From: Dactylonectria macrodidyma
Lineage: Eukaryota > Ascomycota > Sordariomycetes > Hypocreales > Nectriaceae
DNA length: 64,000 bases
Direction of reading: 5' to 3'
Assembly: GCA_020744425.1 (NCBI GenBank)
Contig: JAGMUV010000003.1
Span: 3,844,001-3,908,000, forward strand
Below, one piece after another: positions 1 to 12,232 of the stretch; within the stretch, counting starts at the first letter, position 1, and the number at the start of each line of letters is the position of its first letter. The notes below the pieces were generated by a model that ran no database searches, had not been told where the DNA came from, and worked only from the letters and a program-made list of their open reading frames with translations. The position numbers were made by a program, and so were the translations under genes.

Positions 1-453
1 GCTTTGGGTCCTTCGAGAGCCGGGACCAAGTTTGTTGTGTATAGAGTCAATTCTTCGGTGTACTAGAGAGAGCTTGGTGATCAATCAACATTTTTTGTCG
101 TTGGCGGCCGGGTGAGCGTATCGATAAGGAACGGTAAATGTCGGGTTTTGGTGGAGTACCTCCAAGTAATGACAGCCTCATGCGGCATACATACTGAGGA
201 GTGCATAGAAACCAGCCCCTCGGGCACTTGAATCTCACGCAATTATTTGAAGGCTTGACGTTGGAGTACCGTCTTGCACATGTTGAGTAAATCGGCTTCT
301 GATTCATTTTGTCACAAACGAAGGCGGTCGCTCCAAAGATCTGACGGCTCATCTGTGTGCACATATTCTATTATACAATCCCATAAACGCCCGTGGGTAG
401 CCTCGCATTCTCCTTCGCCCAGGCCGTGAATAATTCTCTCCTCAATTAGCAGA
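1..453. other. 3' flank of SPT5, no gene seen
   Basis: This stretch lies downstream of the SPT5 stop codon on the minus strand. Short open frames are present but none has codon bias, a good start context or a recognisable motif. It probably holds the SPT5 3' UTR and an intergenic spacer that continues beyond the left edge. Confidence 0.5.
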
Positions 454-3400
454 TTAATCGTCGTCGTCGTCCGCATACCTCGGTCCGCTTGCCGCAGGTG
501 TCTCGGGCGCTCCTCCATAGGCGGCAGGAGTTGGGGCTCCATAGTAGCCACCGGATCCTGCAAATCCACTTGCTGCGGGCGTGGGAGCTCCGGCCGCAGG
601 CGTTGGGGCCGAGTCGGCGCCCCATCCACCCTGCCAGCCTCCTCCTGGAGTCGGCGCGTTCGCCGCAGGCGTCGGTGCCGAGTAGGCCCCAGGCGTAGGA
701 GCATTCATTGCGCCGGGAGTAGGGGCTCCCAAAAGAGCACCACCCGGCGTGGGGGCATCATAGGCGTTGGATGAGCCAGTGGCACCAGGTGTGTAGCCCC
801 ATGAATCGTTGCCGCTTGCTCCAGGTGTGGGAGCGGACACTCCGTAAGCAGGGGTTTTAGAACCCGACGCCCAGCTATCGCCTCCACCATATGCGGGAGT
901 TCGAGATCCAGCGCCGAAAGCGTCTCCAGGAGCCGGAGTTCTCGCTCCTGATTGCCAAGCAGGGGTCCGCGAACCGGCGCCATACGCAGTACGACTGCCG
1001 TCGTAAGGGTTGACTGTCCGAGATCCGTCCGCCCAAGCTGGCGTCCGGGCCCCAGACAAATCCTGAGCCTTCCACGCTGGTGTTCGTCCACCTGCTGCGG
1101 GAGCTGGAGTTGTTAGCAGTGGAACACCGTGTGCTCATAATGTGACGGTACTTACTTCGTGATCCCCAGGCGGGCACTCGGTCCGAGTTGCCGCTCGCCA
1201 TTGGTGTTCGAGAACCTCCCTGCCAACCCGGCACTCGATCACCACCTCGACCCGCTCCACCACCGCCTCGGCCACGACTGTTAATGTCGATTGTGGCTCC
1301 CGTCATTCTGTTCTTGAAAGCGAGACTATCGCGTGGCACAGTGACGGTCTTGCTTTTGGTGTGCAGCTCAACACGCGCATGTGTGTCTGTCGTATCCTTG
1401 ACAATACCCAAGAGGCCCTTGTAGGCTCCTTTCTTGATAATGACAGTCTGCTCAATGGCCTTGTCTCGGCCAAACATCTTGACCGGCTGCTGAGGCTTGT
1501 TTTCCGCGCCGTTCTTGTGGATCTTGAGCGCTGGGTTCATCGCATTCAGATCAGGGCCTGAGGAGGCAGCGCTGACACGTCCACCCTTGGCTGCAATGGT
1601 GTTCACCATGCTCGCCTTGGTGACGAAGACACCTGCATTCTCCTTGCTGTCGTTGGTATGTAGGAAAACGTATGAACGATGAATGTGGATGATCTTTCCT
1701 TGCCGCTGCTGACCGGTAAACTCCTTAACGACATCCTCAAGTCGGATCTCGGAACCGTCACGGTCAGCGGCAACAGCCTGCTTTCGTTTCGGCAACTTGT
1801 TAGCGATCTGTGAGGGCATTACTTGCCGCGTGTCACCGAACTGATCAAGCACCACGAGCGACTCGCGGTCCACCTTGACAATGCAACCGACAGTCGTGGG
1901 GTCCAGTTGCACCAAGTCATGAAGCTCGTACTGCCCAAGCGCTCCCTGTCCACCAATGTCGCTGGCTTCACGGAGATCCTTGCTGAAGACGGTGACTTCG
2001 GTGTTGGTCTGGTCCGTGAGGAGCGTCACACGATCCTCGGAGATTTTGACCACCATTCCCACCTCATCCCGAAACCTGCTACCTCCAATGACCTTGACAT
2101 GGTCCCCGACCCTGAACCGCTTGCGCAGGCCCTTGATGGGTACTTCGATTGTCTGGCCGGCAAGGTCGCCTTCGGTGACTGACATGGTGACAATGTCTCC
2201 TTGGACACTGGTCGCCTTACCAACCACACCCTTCTGTTCGCCAGAGTAAACCTCGATGATGTCGCCAGGAAGATAGGTAACGAGGGTGTTGCTGTCCTTC
2301 AGACTTGCAGCCAAGGCCTTGAGATCAAGATTCTCCGTACCATCCTCTGCGCCTGAAGCAAACCGGGTGACCTCCTCGAGAGTGGGGTTCACATCAGTGA
2401 CCACTAGCTGCTGGATCTTGACATCCTTGACCTGGAAGCCATTCTCGAATTCGTCACCCATGTATGACCATGTGTTGGTGGAAGGGTTACCCTGGATATG
2501 GCGTGGGTGTCGCTTTCGAGCTTCCACTTCGCTGAAGAGCCTCTGTGGTGGCTTCGGACCAGATGTACCAAACGGCCTCTTGCGCTTTCCGTCAGCGGAG
2601 AGTGATGACAATGCGTCATCGCGAACACCGTAGTCTAGTCGAGGAATAAACCGGACTCTTGCCTCCAGACCATTCTCGGTAACATCGAGGACTTGCGCCA
2701 GATCTCCATTGTGCTTAGCAGGTCTCTTGAGGCGAACCCAGGCGCCTGGCTCCAGGGTTGGCGTTTTGGTGACACGGAGTAGCTCGGGCATGTCCTTGAT
2801 CTCGACCAAGATCATCTTTGAGTGCGGATAAACGTTCATCATGCTGTCGAGCGCCTTGAGGATGTCCGTCTGTCGTTGAGCTTCAACATAGATGAAACCT
2901 TTCATGACAGATTCGATACCTCCGCGCTCAAAGGCAGCAGTGATGGCAAGTTCATCCTTGGTTCCGGCGCGCTCCTCGATACGCTTCATAATCGAGAAGA
3001 CGACCTCGCGCTCCTTGCCTTCCTTACACCTCACAGCCCAAATGCTTGGATCGTCGACGCTAGGCAGGAGAAGACGCTTGGGGACGATTGACGCGTCGCC
3101 AAAGCCTTTCGCAGATCGGCGATTGCCGTAACGTTGTCGCAGAATCTCAGCCTGTTTCTCTGCGTCCATGCTAGACTCCATCTCTCTGCGGCGATCGAGC
3201 TCGCGATGGCGTCGGTCATCGTTCCGGCCGCTATCGACCATGTCGTCAATATGGGCATTGTCGATGAAGTCGCCGATTTCTTCGCCGCCCTTCTCATCAT
3301 CTTCTCCTTCGTCTTCATCGTCGACTTCGGCCTCGATATCGAAGAAGGCGTTGCGCTTGTCTCGGCGACGCTTGCGACGGTGATTCTAAAAGTCACCAGT

Positions 3401-3773
3401 GTTAGTAAACTACCGGAATATGGCGCGCGTCATAATTATCGGTGATGTGAGGCATTAATAGGCCACTCACTTGTTGAACGTCATCCTCGTCCTCATCGTC
3501 GTCGTCTTCTTCCTCGTCTTCGTCCTCGTCGTCATCGTCGTCGTGGGCGGTAGCGGTAGGACGCCTCCTATCATCTTCTTCCTCATCTACACCCTCCTCA
3601 TCATCATCCGCATCACGGCGAGGAGCAGGACTGCTCTCGCGCGCTTCTGATCTCAGTTGCTGATCGGCATCATCGTCGCCACCTTCCTCATCAGACAGGT
3701 CGGCCGGGGCAGGGTTGAAGTCCTCTTCGTCTTCGGAGTCGTCAAAACGCGATGGATCATTAGACGAAGCCAT
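454..3773 (-). CDS. spt5: Transcription elongation factor Spt5
   Basis: Spt5 is the large subunit of DSIF (Spt4-Spt5). It clamps RNA polymerase II on chromatin and couples elongation to capping and mRNA processing in the nucleus. Three exons: 3773-3471, 3385-1156 and 1094-454. Introns are 85 and 61 nt, and frames join cleanly to about 1,057 aa, normal for the family. The N-terminus (residues 1-150) is an acidic, Asp/Glu-rich tail followed by a basic patch. The NGN domain that binds Spt4 and the polymerase spans about residues 213-305. Several KOW modules follow to about residue 800. The C-terminal region (about 815-1057) is a repeat array: first GSRTPAW/GARTPAW-type units, then APTPGA/APTPAA units, ending in five Asp. 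The first type resembles the fission-yeast TPAWNSGSK nonapeptide, a target of CDK9-type kinases and a landing site for capping enzymes. The start has an acidic MASSND context and no better upstream ATG. Confidence 0.96.
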
Positions 3774-4416
3774 CGTGTGTTCGAGAGAACCGCCACGGAA
3801 AGGCAGCGGCCGCGGACAGAGAAAGGCAACGTCGTATGATGGTGGAGGGAAAATAAAGAAAGAAAAGAAGTTGATGAAGAGCGCGTGTATGGAGACGAGA
3901 CGTCAAAGAAACAGGTAGGCTTAGCTAAAGTTTCCCCATGCTGTCAGAGCTTCTGCTGGCGGTCGGCTAAACAACGGTGATTCGGTATCTGCATAAAGGT
4001 GCATCTCAACTTGTGCTCTACCAATGCAATTTTATGCAGTGAAAAGAGTACCTAATTACTCTCAAAGGCGCAACCGTATTCAATGCATTGCAAAAGTGTA
4101 ATGCATCTGTCGAGTCAGCGAACACTGACCAATGCTGACGATCAATTAGCCGGTTTCCTCCAAGGTAAGCAAGGGGAATGGAATTCCGGCACTGGTAAAT
4201 CACACCTCTTGGACAGATACTGTAGTCTCCCCCCTCTCGGCAATTCGGTGATGGATAGAATAGGCTCGGGACGGTATCATTCGGCATGTGCCTAACTACC
4301 TAGTAATTGCTTTAGACCTGAGTCGGCAAATCAACTTAAAAATCGACGCCCGACATTGTCTACTTGGACAGACGGGCACGGAAGAGAAACACCAACGCTT
4401 TGACATTAACATCATC
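3774..4416. promoter_or_regulatory. Divergent promoter region, SPT5 and quinone oxidoreductase
   Basis: A 643-bp spacer separates two head-to-head genes, so it should carry both promoters and 5' UTRs. It includes a purine-rich run (about 3845-3875) next to the SPT5 start. I saw no clear TATA element or regulator site and no supported gene. Confidence 0.45.
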
Positions 4417-5580
4417 ATGAAAGCGATTGTAGTGAAAGAATTTTGTGACTCGTTAGATGGGATCCAGGTCTCAGAAACACCTTGTCCGCTGCCAAAGCCA
4501 GACGAGATTCTCGTTCAGGTAGTGGCAGCTGGTGTCAACTTCGTCGACATCCTCTACGTATGTGTCGCGCATCAACATTACAAACAGGTCTTCTCGGCTC
4601 CATATTGAGGCAAGCCAGCTAATTGAGGAACTGTAGGCTCAAGGCAAGCATCAGAATAACAAGCACCTGGTGCGGCCTCCCTTCATCCTGGGATTGGAAT
4701 TCGCGGGCATCGTCGTCTCTTCACCCGCTACGTCATCCTTCAAACCTGGCGACGCCGTCTTTGGGGATTGTCTTGGGTCTTATGGCGAGTTTGTGGTTAT
4801 TCCAGAGGCCTCAGGCTCCCTTCAGAAGATGCCATCATCTTGGGACTTTGTCGATGCTGCAGCTCTAGGTGCTACTCTGCCGGTCTCTTACGGCGCCTTG
4901 GTCTTTCGCGGTGGACTGAAAGCCGGCGAGACGGTTCTCGTGCACTCTGCAGCCGGTGGCATAGGCGTGATGGCCACCCAGATTGCCGTGGCAATGGGCT
5001 GTCGCGTTCTAGGAACTGCAGGTTCCCCAGAGAAATGTGCCTATGCCCAAAGCCTCGGTGCAAGCAAATGCGTCAACTATTCGCAGGGCAACTGGTGGGA
5101 ACAGATCCTGGAAGAAACGGATGGGCTGGGCGTGGACCTTGTGTTTGACCCTGTTGGACTGGTTGATCGCAGTTTGAAATGCCTCGCACATCGTGGCAGG
5201 GTCCTCGTCGTGGGCTTTGCGGGACTCGAAGGTCAAATGGAAAAACTTGCCATGAATCGAGTGTTGCTAAAGCAGGCGACCTTGATTGGCTATGTGAGTT
5301 CAGCGCAACTCGAGCTGCTCTGTCGAAAGCCTTCTAACTATGAAATATATAGCGATATGGAGAGTCTCTCCGACGGGATCCCGATGAGCGGCGGCGTATG
5401 TGGGACGATCTTCTGCCTTTCATGGAAAGTGGCCAAATTCGACCTACAGTTTCCCACTGCTACCCAGGTCTTGACAGTGTTCCTCAAGCACTAAAGGATC
5501 TATCAAACCGCAAGATTTCAGGGAAAGCTGTGATTAAGGTGAGCGCGGGACTGACGGATTCATCCAAACCGCGGCTGTGA
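4417..5580 (+). CDS. Quinone oxidoreductase-like MDR-family reductase
   Basis: This is a medium-chain dehydrogenase/reductase of the zinc-independent NADPH:quinone oxidoreductase group. Such enzymes reduce quinones or activated alkenes with NADPH, usually in the cytosol. Exons are 4417-4557, 4637-5293 and 5353-5580, all joined in phase 0, giving 341 aa, the usual length. The N-terminal GroES-like part has the family motif AAGVNFVDILY, with the first intron directly after it. The Rossmann nucleotide-binding loop VHSAAGGIGVMATQ lies at about residues 149-163. A DPVG segment follows, and the C-terminus ends in the expected SGKAVIKV. An in-frame stretch upstream of the chosen ATG carries another methionine (4288) but is not family-like, and MKAIVV is a typical start. 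The exact substrate cannot be told from sequence. Confidence 0.9.
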
Positions 5581-6252
5581 GAGGGGTAGCAGAAGATGTA
5601 ATTAAAACGTGGCTGGACGATACCTTCGTTTCACAGGTAGTTCTCATAATGCACTCGTACTCTGTGGCCGTTGCTCCATTGCGAACCACCTATCGTATAT
5701 GTGAAGCCTGTCTAAGTTACGAGTCAACAGCCTTCTGGTTCTAACACTGCTCGTCAAGGAGCAGACTCTCCTTCGCACGTGGTTTGTTTCTGTGACCAAG
5801 TTCACTGCGGTGGACCGATAAGGAAGAAGGCAATATTTGCCAGACGTCGTGCGGAAGCCGTGAACCGGATATGGGAAACTGTGTCATCCGCTTATAGGTA
5901 CTATGCTCTCCCATATCGTTCACATCCTTATCGTTGTCACTGTTGGAATCGAACTGGCGAAATCTGGTTTGGGAGCTTGGAGTGACATTGGAACCATCCG
6001 TGTCGAACGTCATAGCCTGCCGCCCCGAAACAATGCTTGTCCGCCACCATCCCGTCTCTCATTTTTATCCAGTACCCTCGCTCCAATATGACTTAACGAC
6101 CCGAACCCCCGAAAACTCCGGCTTCGCACAATGCTCGCACCAAGCCCAACCAGCCCCATTCTACATGATTCGAAGCGGGTAGCGCAACATCAGACACATG
6201 GAGGTCTGTTCAGCGCAACGCGAAGACATCAGCCTATCCAATGACAGGTACT
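5581..6252. other. Convergent intergenic spacer
   Basis: This 672-bp region lies between two genes that converge. It should contain both 3' UTRs. Open frames here are short and lack recognisable features. Confidence 0.45.
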
Positions 6253-8386
6253 TTACATGACCCGAGTTCCCCAGACCCCCCGACCAGCGCTCACTCCTAG
6301 CCATTCACCACGATCGGCGTTGGGAAGATGAGGCACCCAACCGAGGTTGCCGATCTCATAATCACACTGCCAGCTTGCTACTGGGCTCCGGTGGTTGTCT
6401 TGCTGAGGGGCACCGTTCAATGGGGGGCCGCCCATGGGGTTATTGGAGTTGAGGAGATCCCAGATGAGGACCTGGCAATCGTCAGCTCCAGACGCCAACG
6501 TGCCCCGTCTCAGCGGCGACCACTCGATTGAGTTGATGGAACCGCCGTGTCCACGAAGCTCAAGGAGGGCCTGGCCAGGTTGTCGAACATCCAGGATGCG
6601 AATAATGTTGGAGTCCTGCGCAAAAGTGGCTAGAAGATGAGTGTCATGTGGAGAGGTCGCCAGCCGTAACAGAGGCGGGGGGTTCGCCATGGTTTGCTGT
6701 GCGAGCGTCGGGCTTATTCGACCGCCATTGGCATCTATCACGGGTATTAGTAGGTGTCTCCGACATTTGCGCCGCTCTGGCACCGTGTCATCATACCTCT
6801 CTCTTCTTTTCCTGTTGGTTCGTAAATGATGGTCGAGTGTTCGAGGCTTCGTAAGTCAAACATTCGAACACTTCCGTCTTGGCCACAGCTGACAAAGACG
6901 TCGACACTCTTGGCGCAGAATCGAACATCGTAAACTTCCTTGTCGTGGGCGATAAGTTGGGTCTTGGCGGTCAAGGATGGAATGTCCCAGATGGTACATG
7001 TCGTGTCTATGCTGGAGGTGATGATGAGATTAGGAGACACAGTGTTCCAGTCGAGCGAGGTGAGAGGCGCAGTGTGGTCCGGTGTTTTGGAGTTAGAAAG
7101 CAAAGCCAGCGGTGTCAGCTTGGCAACAGCAGCGTCACGACCACCACGGGTGATATTGTTTCCTGGGGCCGTAGGGGTTTCGGAAGGGAGCGACCAGAGA
7201 CGCAAATGGTCACCAGAGGTTGCGAGTAGGTCGGTAGACTGCTTCTGGGAGGAGGGAGGTTCCCACAAGAGGCGGGTGACGGGGTAGGAGTGCGTCGCTT
7301 CGGCAACCTTGGTGAACTCAAGGTTGTACTTGGAGGAGCCCGGCGCATAGATGTCCTGGGGAGTTGGAGTGAGTTGACTATCGAGGATTTGAATCTGCAA
7401 GCGAGTGTTAGCGGGGAAGGCGAGAGGCGTAGATACGTATAGGTGATGGCGGATCTGAGACGTACAAAGTTGTGGCCATCCTCTAGGTAGCTTCCTACGG
7501 CCAGCTTGCCGGCTCCGTTGCCCTGGGGGGCCCATTTGCACCAGTCGAAGGCGTAGATGGCCCAAGGAGCCAAGTAGTTGCTGGTGCCGGGTTGAGTGCT
7601 GGAGATATCATATCCGTGAGGGCCGTGATGGCCATCGGACATGCTCGAGTCGGCGCGGGGCCGGATATCAGCGAGGCCGAGCGGGGTGTTTGAGATGTTG
7701 CGCTGGGAGCCTGGGGCATTGTACTTAGATGGATCGACTGGAGACATGAGCTGGGAGGAGGCAGCGCCGCCGGGAGTGGTAGGCGTGTAGGCATGATAGC
7801 TGGAGGAGCCTTCGTACGCAGCGGCGGGGCTGGAGCGGGAGTAGCTGTGGGACATGGTCAAGGAGGGCTTGGAGGATGAGCCAGTAGATGAGTAGGGCAG
7901 CTGCGACTGCGATTGCTGATGGTGGTGCTGCGACGGCTGGTGGGCGGAACCGGCAGAGGACGCGGCAGCGGAGGCGGAGGACGCGGAGGGCGGCAGCTGT
8001 TGGTGCATCGACGTCGGGGTTGTCGAGGGATTGGGCGAGGCTGGGGCTCGGGCGGCAGCGGACAGGCCACCGGCGGGTTGGAGGACGTTGGGCACCGAGC
8101 TGGCAGAGTTGGAGCCAGAGGCGAAGGCTTGATTGTTATTGGGATTGGGAGAGGAGTGGTCGAGCTTGATCTGCGGCGGGTAATCGTACTCGTAGTCCTG
8201 AGGAGACATGGACATTGGGGCAACGGGTTGGCTCAAGCCCGACATGTGCAGCTCGTCGTGATGGTGGGAGCTAGACCGAGAGCCCGCACCAAGGCCAGAG
8301 CCAGAGACAGCACCAGAACCAGAGGCTGGACCAGAGACCGAGCCGGCCTGACGCAGCGACGGGGGGAAGGGCTGTGATTGGCTCAT
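6253..8386 (-). CDS. WD40 protein of the WDR68/DCAF7 (AN11) family
   Basis: WDR68/DCAF7 proteins are WD40 scaffolds that bind DYRK-type kinases and act as CUL4-DDB1 adaptors, in nucleus and cytoplasm. Exons are 8386-7466, 7394-6797 and 6734-6253. Phases match and give about 666 aa. Roughly the first 250-280 residues are low complexity, rich in Ser, Gln, Pro and Gly. The conserved part starts at APWAIYAFDWCKWAP, which matches the first blade of the family, and continues with LLATSGDHLRLW, TCTIWDIPSL, DGSVRMFDLRSLEHS and DDCQVLIWDLL. Most animal and plant members are about 340-350 aa, so the long N-terminal extension is the unusual part. The ATG at 8386 is chosen because the reading frame above it offers only non-ATG codons (a TTG at 8473). 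The specific partner kinase in this fungus is not evident. Confidence 0.9.
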
Positions 8387-9711
8387 GGTGCTTTCGCGCG
8401 AAACGGGCTTGGGCGTGGGACTCGGGAGAGTGGGCGTGGACGTGCGGTGCGCAAAGAGCGTTTGCGCATACAAAAGAAGAGAGACGTGGGCGGAGGTTGT
8501 GACGGCCCAGAAGCGGCCAGGCCCAGTGCCAGCTCAGCGGGCGATGGATGATGGCCTGGGAGTCAGTCGGTAAATGGAGTAATTGCGGTTGGTACGGTAA
8601 GGTCGCAGGAGTCCAGGGCCGGTAGTAGGGCAAGCGACAGCGCCGTAAGCCCGATGGCCAGCGGCGAAACTTGGCGACTTCGATTTCGGTATGGCCTGCG
8701 CTGGAAGAAGCCCGTGGCCCCACGACGACGCCGGGGAACTATCAAGGGTAGTTGCAAGATGAGAGACGGATTGAAGGTGGCAAAGGAAGTTGAGGTGGGA
8801 TGAGAAAGACGACGCTCACATTCTGCATTGGAGGGGGAGCCGCTGACCGACCGCCAAGCGCTCAGACACCGTACCTAGGTAGTTGCCAACCTTAGGTACC
8901 TGGAAGGGCAGTGCTGGGCCTGGCCTTTCCAAGGTTCTCCACAGGGCTGTGTGTATACGAATGGTTGTCATTATGCCTTACATCCATTCTTCCAACAATC
9001 GGCGTATCTAATCACTTGCGATTCAAGATACAAACTTGAGATCATTCACGTGCATTTCTGCGCATCACATTGGTCTTGTTGCGCCATGCCACGAGTTTTC
9101 GAGTAGATAGAAAAACTCACTTTCACCACCTAGTCTTGACTGTCACAATCACCGCAGGGCCACATGATCCTTCAGCAGCTCTGACTCCATATCCAGCTCG
9201 TTATCGTCACTGAGGGATGATTCGAGTTCCTAGATGGCGTCGACTATCATCAGGTGCCCTTGAAATCTGCATATCTGAGCCGTCTTACTTAAAGCAACTA
9301 GATGAAAATAAAATAAACAGAGACTTATAACTCCTCTCGTTCCTATCAATTTCCTCTCTTCTTCGTGATAAATTCGTCGCCTGGAGCACTGCCCCACTAT
9401 GCCTGTTGCGACTGTACCATAACACCAAAACGGGAAATCACGGCACGGCGCGCGCTCTCCAGGCACATGCCAAACTATGAACGTGACCAACTCTCCTACA
9501 CCTCTTAGGTGGTCACAACTCTTCCACACACGATCAATGCCCATCGTCTCTGATTCAATCCCCCTTCCACTCCAGTTTCAATCGGCGCACAGCATCTCCG
9601 GAAACCCAACCTCCCCAGCTGGGAATGTAGCTGGCCTTTATCATTAAATTTGCATGGCCCTCGTTGCGCCCTTGACTTCCAGTAAAGCTCCACCTCATTG
9701 ATATTAGAGTG
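8387..9711. promoter_or_regulatory. Divergent promoter region with TAGGTA/ACCTA motifs
   Basis: This 1.3-kb spacer separates head-to-head genes and should contain both promoters and the long 5' leader of the WD40 gene. Around 8871-8901 there are two nearby palindromic TACCTAGGTA / TTAGGTACCT-type elements. I saw no supported gene. Confidence 0.4.
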
Positions 9712-11622
9712 ATGACGTCGCAGTCTTTCTTTGACCTGTTGTCAACCTCCAGAAGCCGCCTCCCCATACTTCCCCAACACAACTACTCGGCTCGGCCGCC
9801 CAGCGAATACCCCCTCGATGAGCTAGAGCCTCGACCAGACGAAACCATGGCTGACCTTGAAAGCCCTCGTCCAAGGCTCCGAAGGCCAGCAGCGCAGGGT
9901 ACCTCCACGCGACGTCCCTCACCACCTACTTCCTTGGATAGTAGACTGCGTTCGCCGGGCTCCCCGTCCAGGATTCGCCCGAAGCCAATATTCTCACAGC
10001 CACCACCCCCGATCGCATCCTCGACGTTGATAAGCAAACAAGGGTCTCGCCATTCGCTTCCATCAGATTATGCCGATAGTTTCGCTGGAAATGGACTGCT
10101 CGCGGCAAGTCGTTTGGGCCTTGAAAGTACCTTCTTGAATCAGAATCATCACGAGGCGACCCATCGCCCGGATTCCGCGTGGCGGAGCCTGCAGCGCCGA
10201 GAGAAGGCTATTGAGCGGGATATCCAACAGCTTCTGGACCTGCAAGCTTCGGGATTGCTTGCGGGCAGCGGATCTGGTGCCTCTGATAGGGACCTGGAAA
10301 GAGACAGCGATACGGGTGGTGAGAGTACCTTTTACTCAGCTGCCACGTCCAAGTCCCGCATGGGGAGTTCTCTCTATGTGGCACCACGATCATTGCCCGA
10401 CGGTAGCGTAATCCCGGTGCGGCAGCCTGCGTCAAGAAAACCATTAGGCCTTCACTCTGCTCGCGCCGGCCTACGCCGATCGATGGCTGCACTATCAGGT
10501 CTCAAGTTGGAAGAAGATGCCCACTTGGACACTGCTCTTGCCCAAAGGAAGGACGCCTTGGCGTACCTCGACATGATGAGTGCGAGGAGGGAAAGCATTT
10601 ATGCTGAACTTCACGCACTTGAAGAGGATGACGAAGAGCCCCTAGGTCGAGAGCTACGAGAACTCGATGCCGAACAGGGATCTTTGGGCGAGCAAATACG
10701 TCTCATGGAAGAGAAACTAGTTGGAATGCGCAATCGTCGACGGTGGGTCAAGGACAGGATATCTGACGTCAAGAACCGACGTGAATCTGGGTTGAGCGGC
10801 TACCGAGCGGCTGGTAGAGACATCGACAATGAGGTTCGGGAACTGTTGCGGCGTCCGCCGGTCACACCCCTGGATCCGCGGGCCATCATGAAAACTTCTA
10901 CCGCAGACTCCAAGGCTGATATTGAGTCGCCCGGAGGTCAGGATTTCTTGCGATTGAGACCAGAAAGGCGTACTTCAGAAATGGCTCGGATGTGGTGGAA
11001 AGGGGAAGTCGACATTCTTGAACGCCGCAAGGCACAAATTTCGGATGACCGAGAAGCTCTTGTTGAAGGGGCCAAGGTGTGGTCGGAGGTGACAAAACTT
11101 GTGGCAGACTTTGAAAAAACTCTACGCGAACTAATAAATAGTGGGCAACATCAGAGAGATGGTGATGAGGCTATGGCATCACAGAAGGCGATCAGTGGCC
11201 ATCTTGCGAGCATGGATTCGGTTGTTCAAGAGTTGGAGCAGAGACTGCAACTCTCTGAGGAAAGGCACTGGAATCTGCTCATATGTGCGATTGGTGCAGA
11301 ACTGGAAGCGTTCGTGGAAGCACAGGGCCTCCTCAAAGCTACTTTTGGAGCTCCTGAAGAGGAGGCTGATCTTCTTGCTGAGTCTTCTCACTCATTGACA
11401 GTCAAGGATGAGGCTGGTGTGCAAAGCCAAGAGTATGACGTCAAGAATCACGATGACGAGAGCGATAACGAGGTTCCCATCGATCTTTTAGTCTCCCGAC
11501 TCGAGGACCAAGACCATGATGAAGAACCCCCCATAGGAGGCGGCATTCGCATTGAGGGAGATGGCGAAACTAATGATGTACCCCCGGAGTTCCTGGCAGA
11601 ACATGGCAATCATGTAGAGTAG
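9712..11622 (+). CDS. Coiled-coil protein, possibly Atg28-like
   Basis: This is a single-exon 636-aa protein starting at ATG 9712 (the codon just before is GTG, so it is not the start). The first 150 residues are disordered and rich in Pro, Arg and Ser. After that come heptad-like stretches: a segment starting SLQRREKAIERDIQQLLDLQ, then a long Glu/Arg/Leu-rich coiled coil over about residues 260-350 and another at about 420-560. A VIPVRQPASRKPLGLHSAR segment lies between. The C-terminus is acidic. From memory, this layout and the RRE...QLLD...VPVRQP pattern resemble fungal proteins annotated as Atg28, a coiled-coil factor of selective autophagy (pexophagy) in methylotrophic yeast. I cannot confirm that by alignment, so the functional name is tentative. 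Strong codon usage and an uninterrupted frame support a real gene. Confidence 0.72.
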   Translation: MTSQSFFDLLSTSRSRLPILPQHNYSARPPSEYPLDELEPRPDETMADLESPRPRLRRPAAQGTSTRRPSPPTSLDSRLRSPGSPSRIRPKPIFSQPPPPIASSTLISKQGSRHSLPSDYADSFAGNGLLAASRLGLESTFLNQNHHEATHRPDSAWRSLQRREKAIERDIQQLLDLQASGLLAGSGSGASDRDLERDSDTGGESTFYSAATSKSRMGSSLYVAPRSLPDGSVIPVRQPASRKPLGLHSARAGLRRSMAALSGLKLEEDAHLDTALAQRKDALAYLDMMSARRESIYAELHALEEDDEEPLGRELRELDAEQGSLGEQIRLMEEKLVGMRNRRRWVKDRISDVKNRRESGLSGYRAAGRDIDNEVRELLRRPPVTPLDPRAIMKTSTADSKADIESPGGQDFLRLRPERRTSEMARMWWKGEVDILERRKAQISDDREALVEGAKVWSEVTKLVADFEKTLRELINSGQHQRDGDEAMASQKAISGHLASMDSVVQELEQRLQLSEERHWNLLICAIGAELEAFVEAQGLLKATFGAPEEEADLLAESSHSLTVKDEAGVQSQEYDVKNHDDESDNEVPIDLLVSRLEDQDHDEEPPIGGGIRIEGDGETNDVPPEFLAEHGNHVE

Positions 11623-12232
11623 GAGACTGGGAGCCGAAATTGACAGCGAAGGGAGTTCAGAGGAGTTGGAATATACCCGGATTACCATCAATCCCCTTTT
11701 CTTCAAGAGTTTGTTTTAGGATTGCATAGACCATTTGCAGGCCACAAGCGTTATCGCCAGCGCGAAACGTCTCCCGTCATAAAGCACAAAAGTGAGATCT
11801 CAAAGTGTGACGGAAATTTGATGGGATCATTCAAACATATCAGCGCTGTGAGGCGAGACATCCACATCACTCCGAAACAGATTGGCGCATAGAAAAGCCA
11901 AGTGCCTTTTTGACCATTGATTCAGTATTCACGTGCCTAGTCATGCACCATAACGCCGCTATCATCAAGATAAGGCGCCTCGTGCTGATCTACGCACTGG
12001 TGTTGACCAGTGAGCATGCATCCTTCCTGCTACCATATACCTGATGACGGCAGAAATGTCGGAGTGTGTTCAGCTCGAGGCGCGTGTAGAACGATTCCTC
12101 ACATTCCCAAACAACGTATCCATATCCATCATGAGGCGAAACATAAAACGTAATGAGCATAGAGTTCACTCTTCGATTCAGGGCCACAGCCTAAGTATTC
12201 CGGCTGGCGGCGTCGGGTCGTAGGGGATGAGC
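11623..12232. other. Convergent intergenic spacer
   Basis: This is about 610 bp between the coiled-coil gene and the DUF1748 gene, which converge on it. It presumably contains their 3' UTRs. I saw no gene, repeat or structure. Confidence 0.45.
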
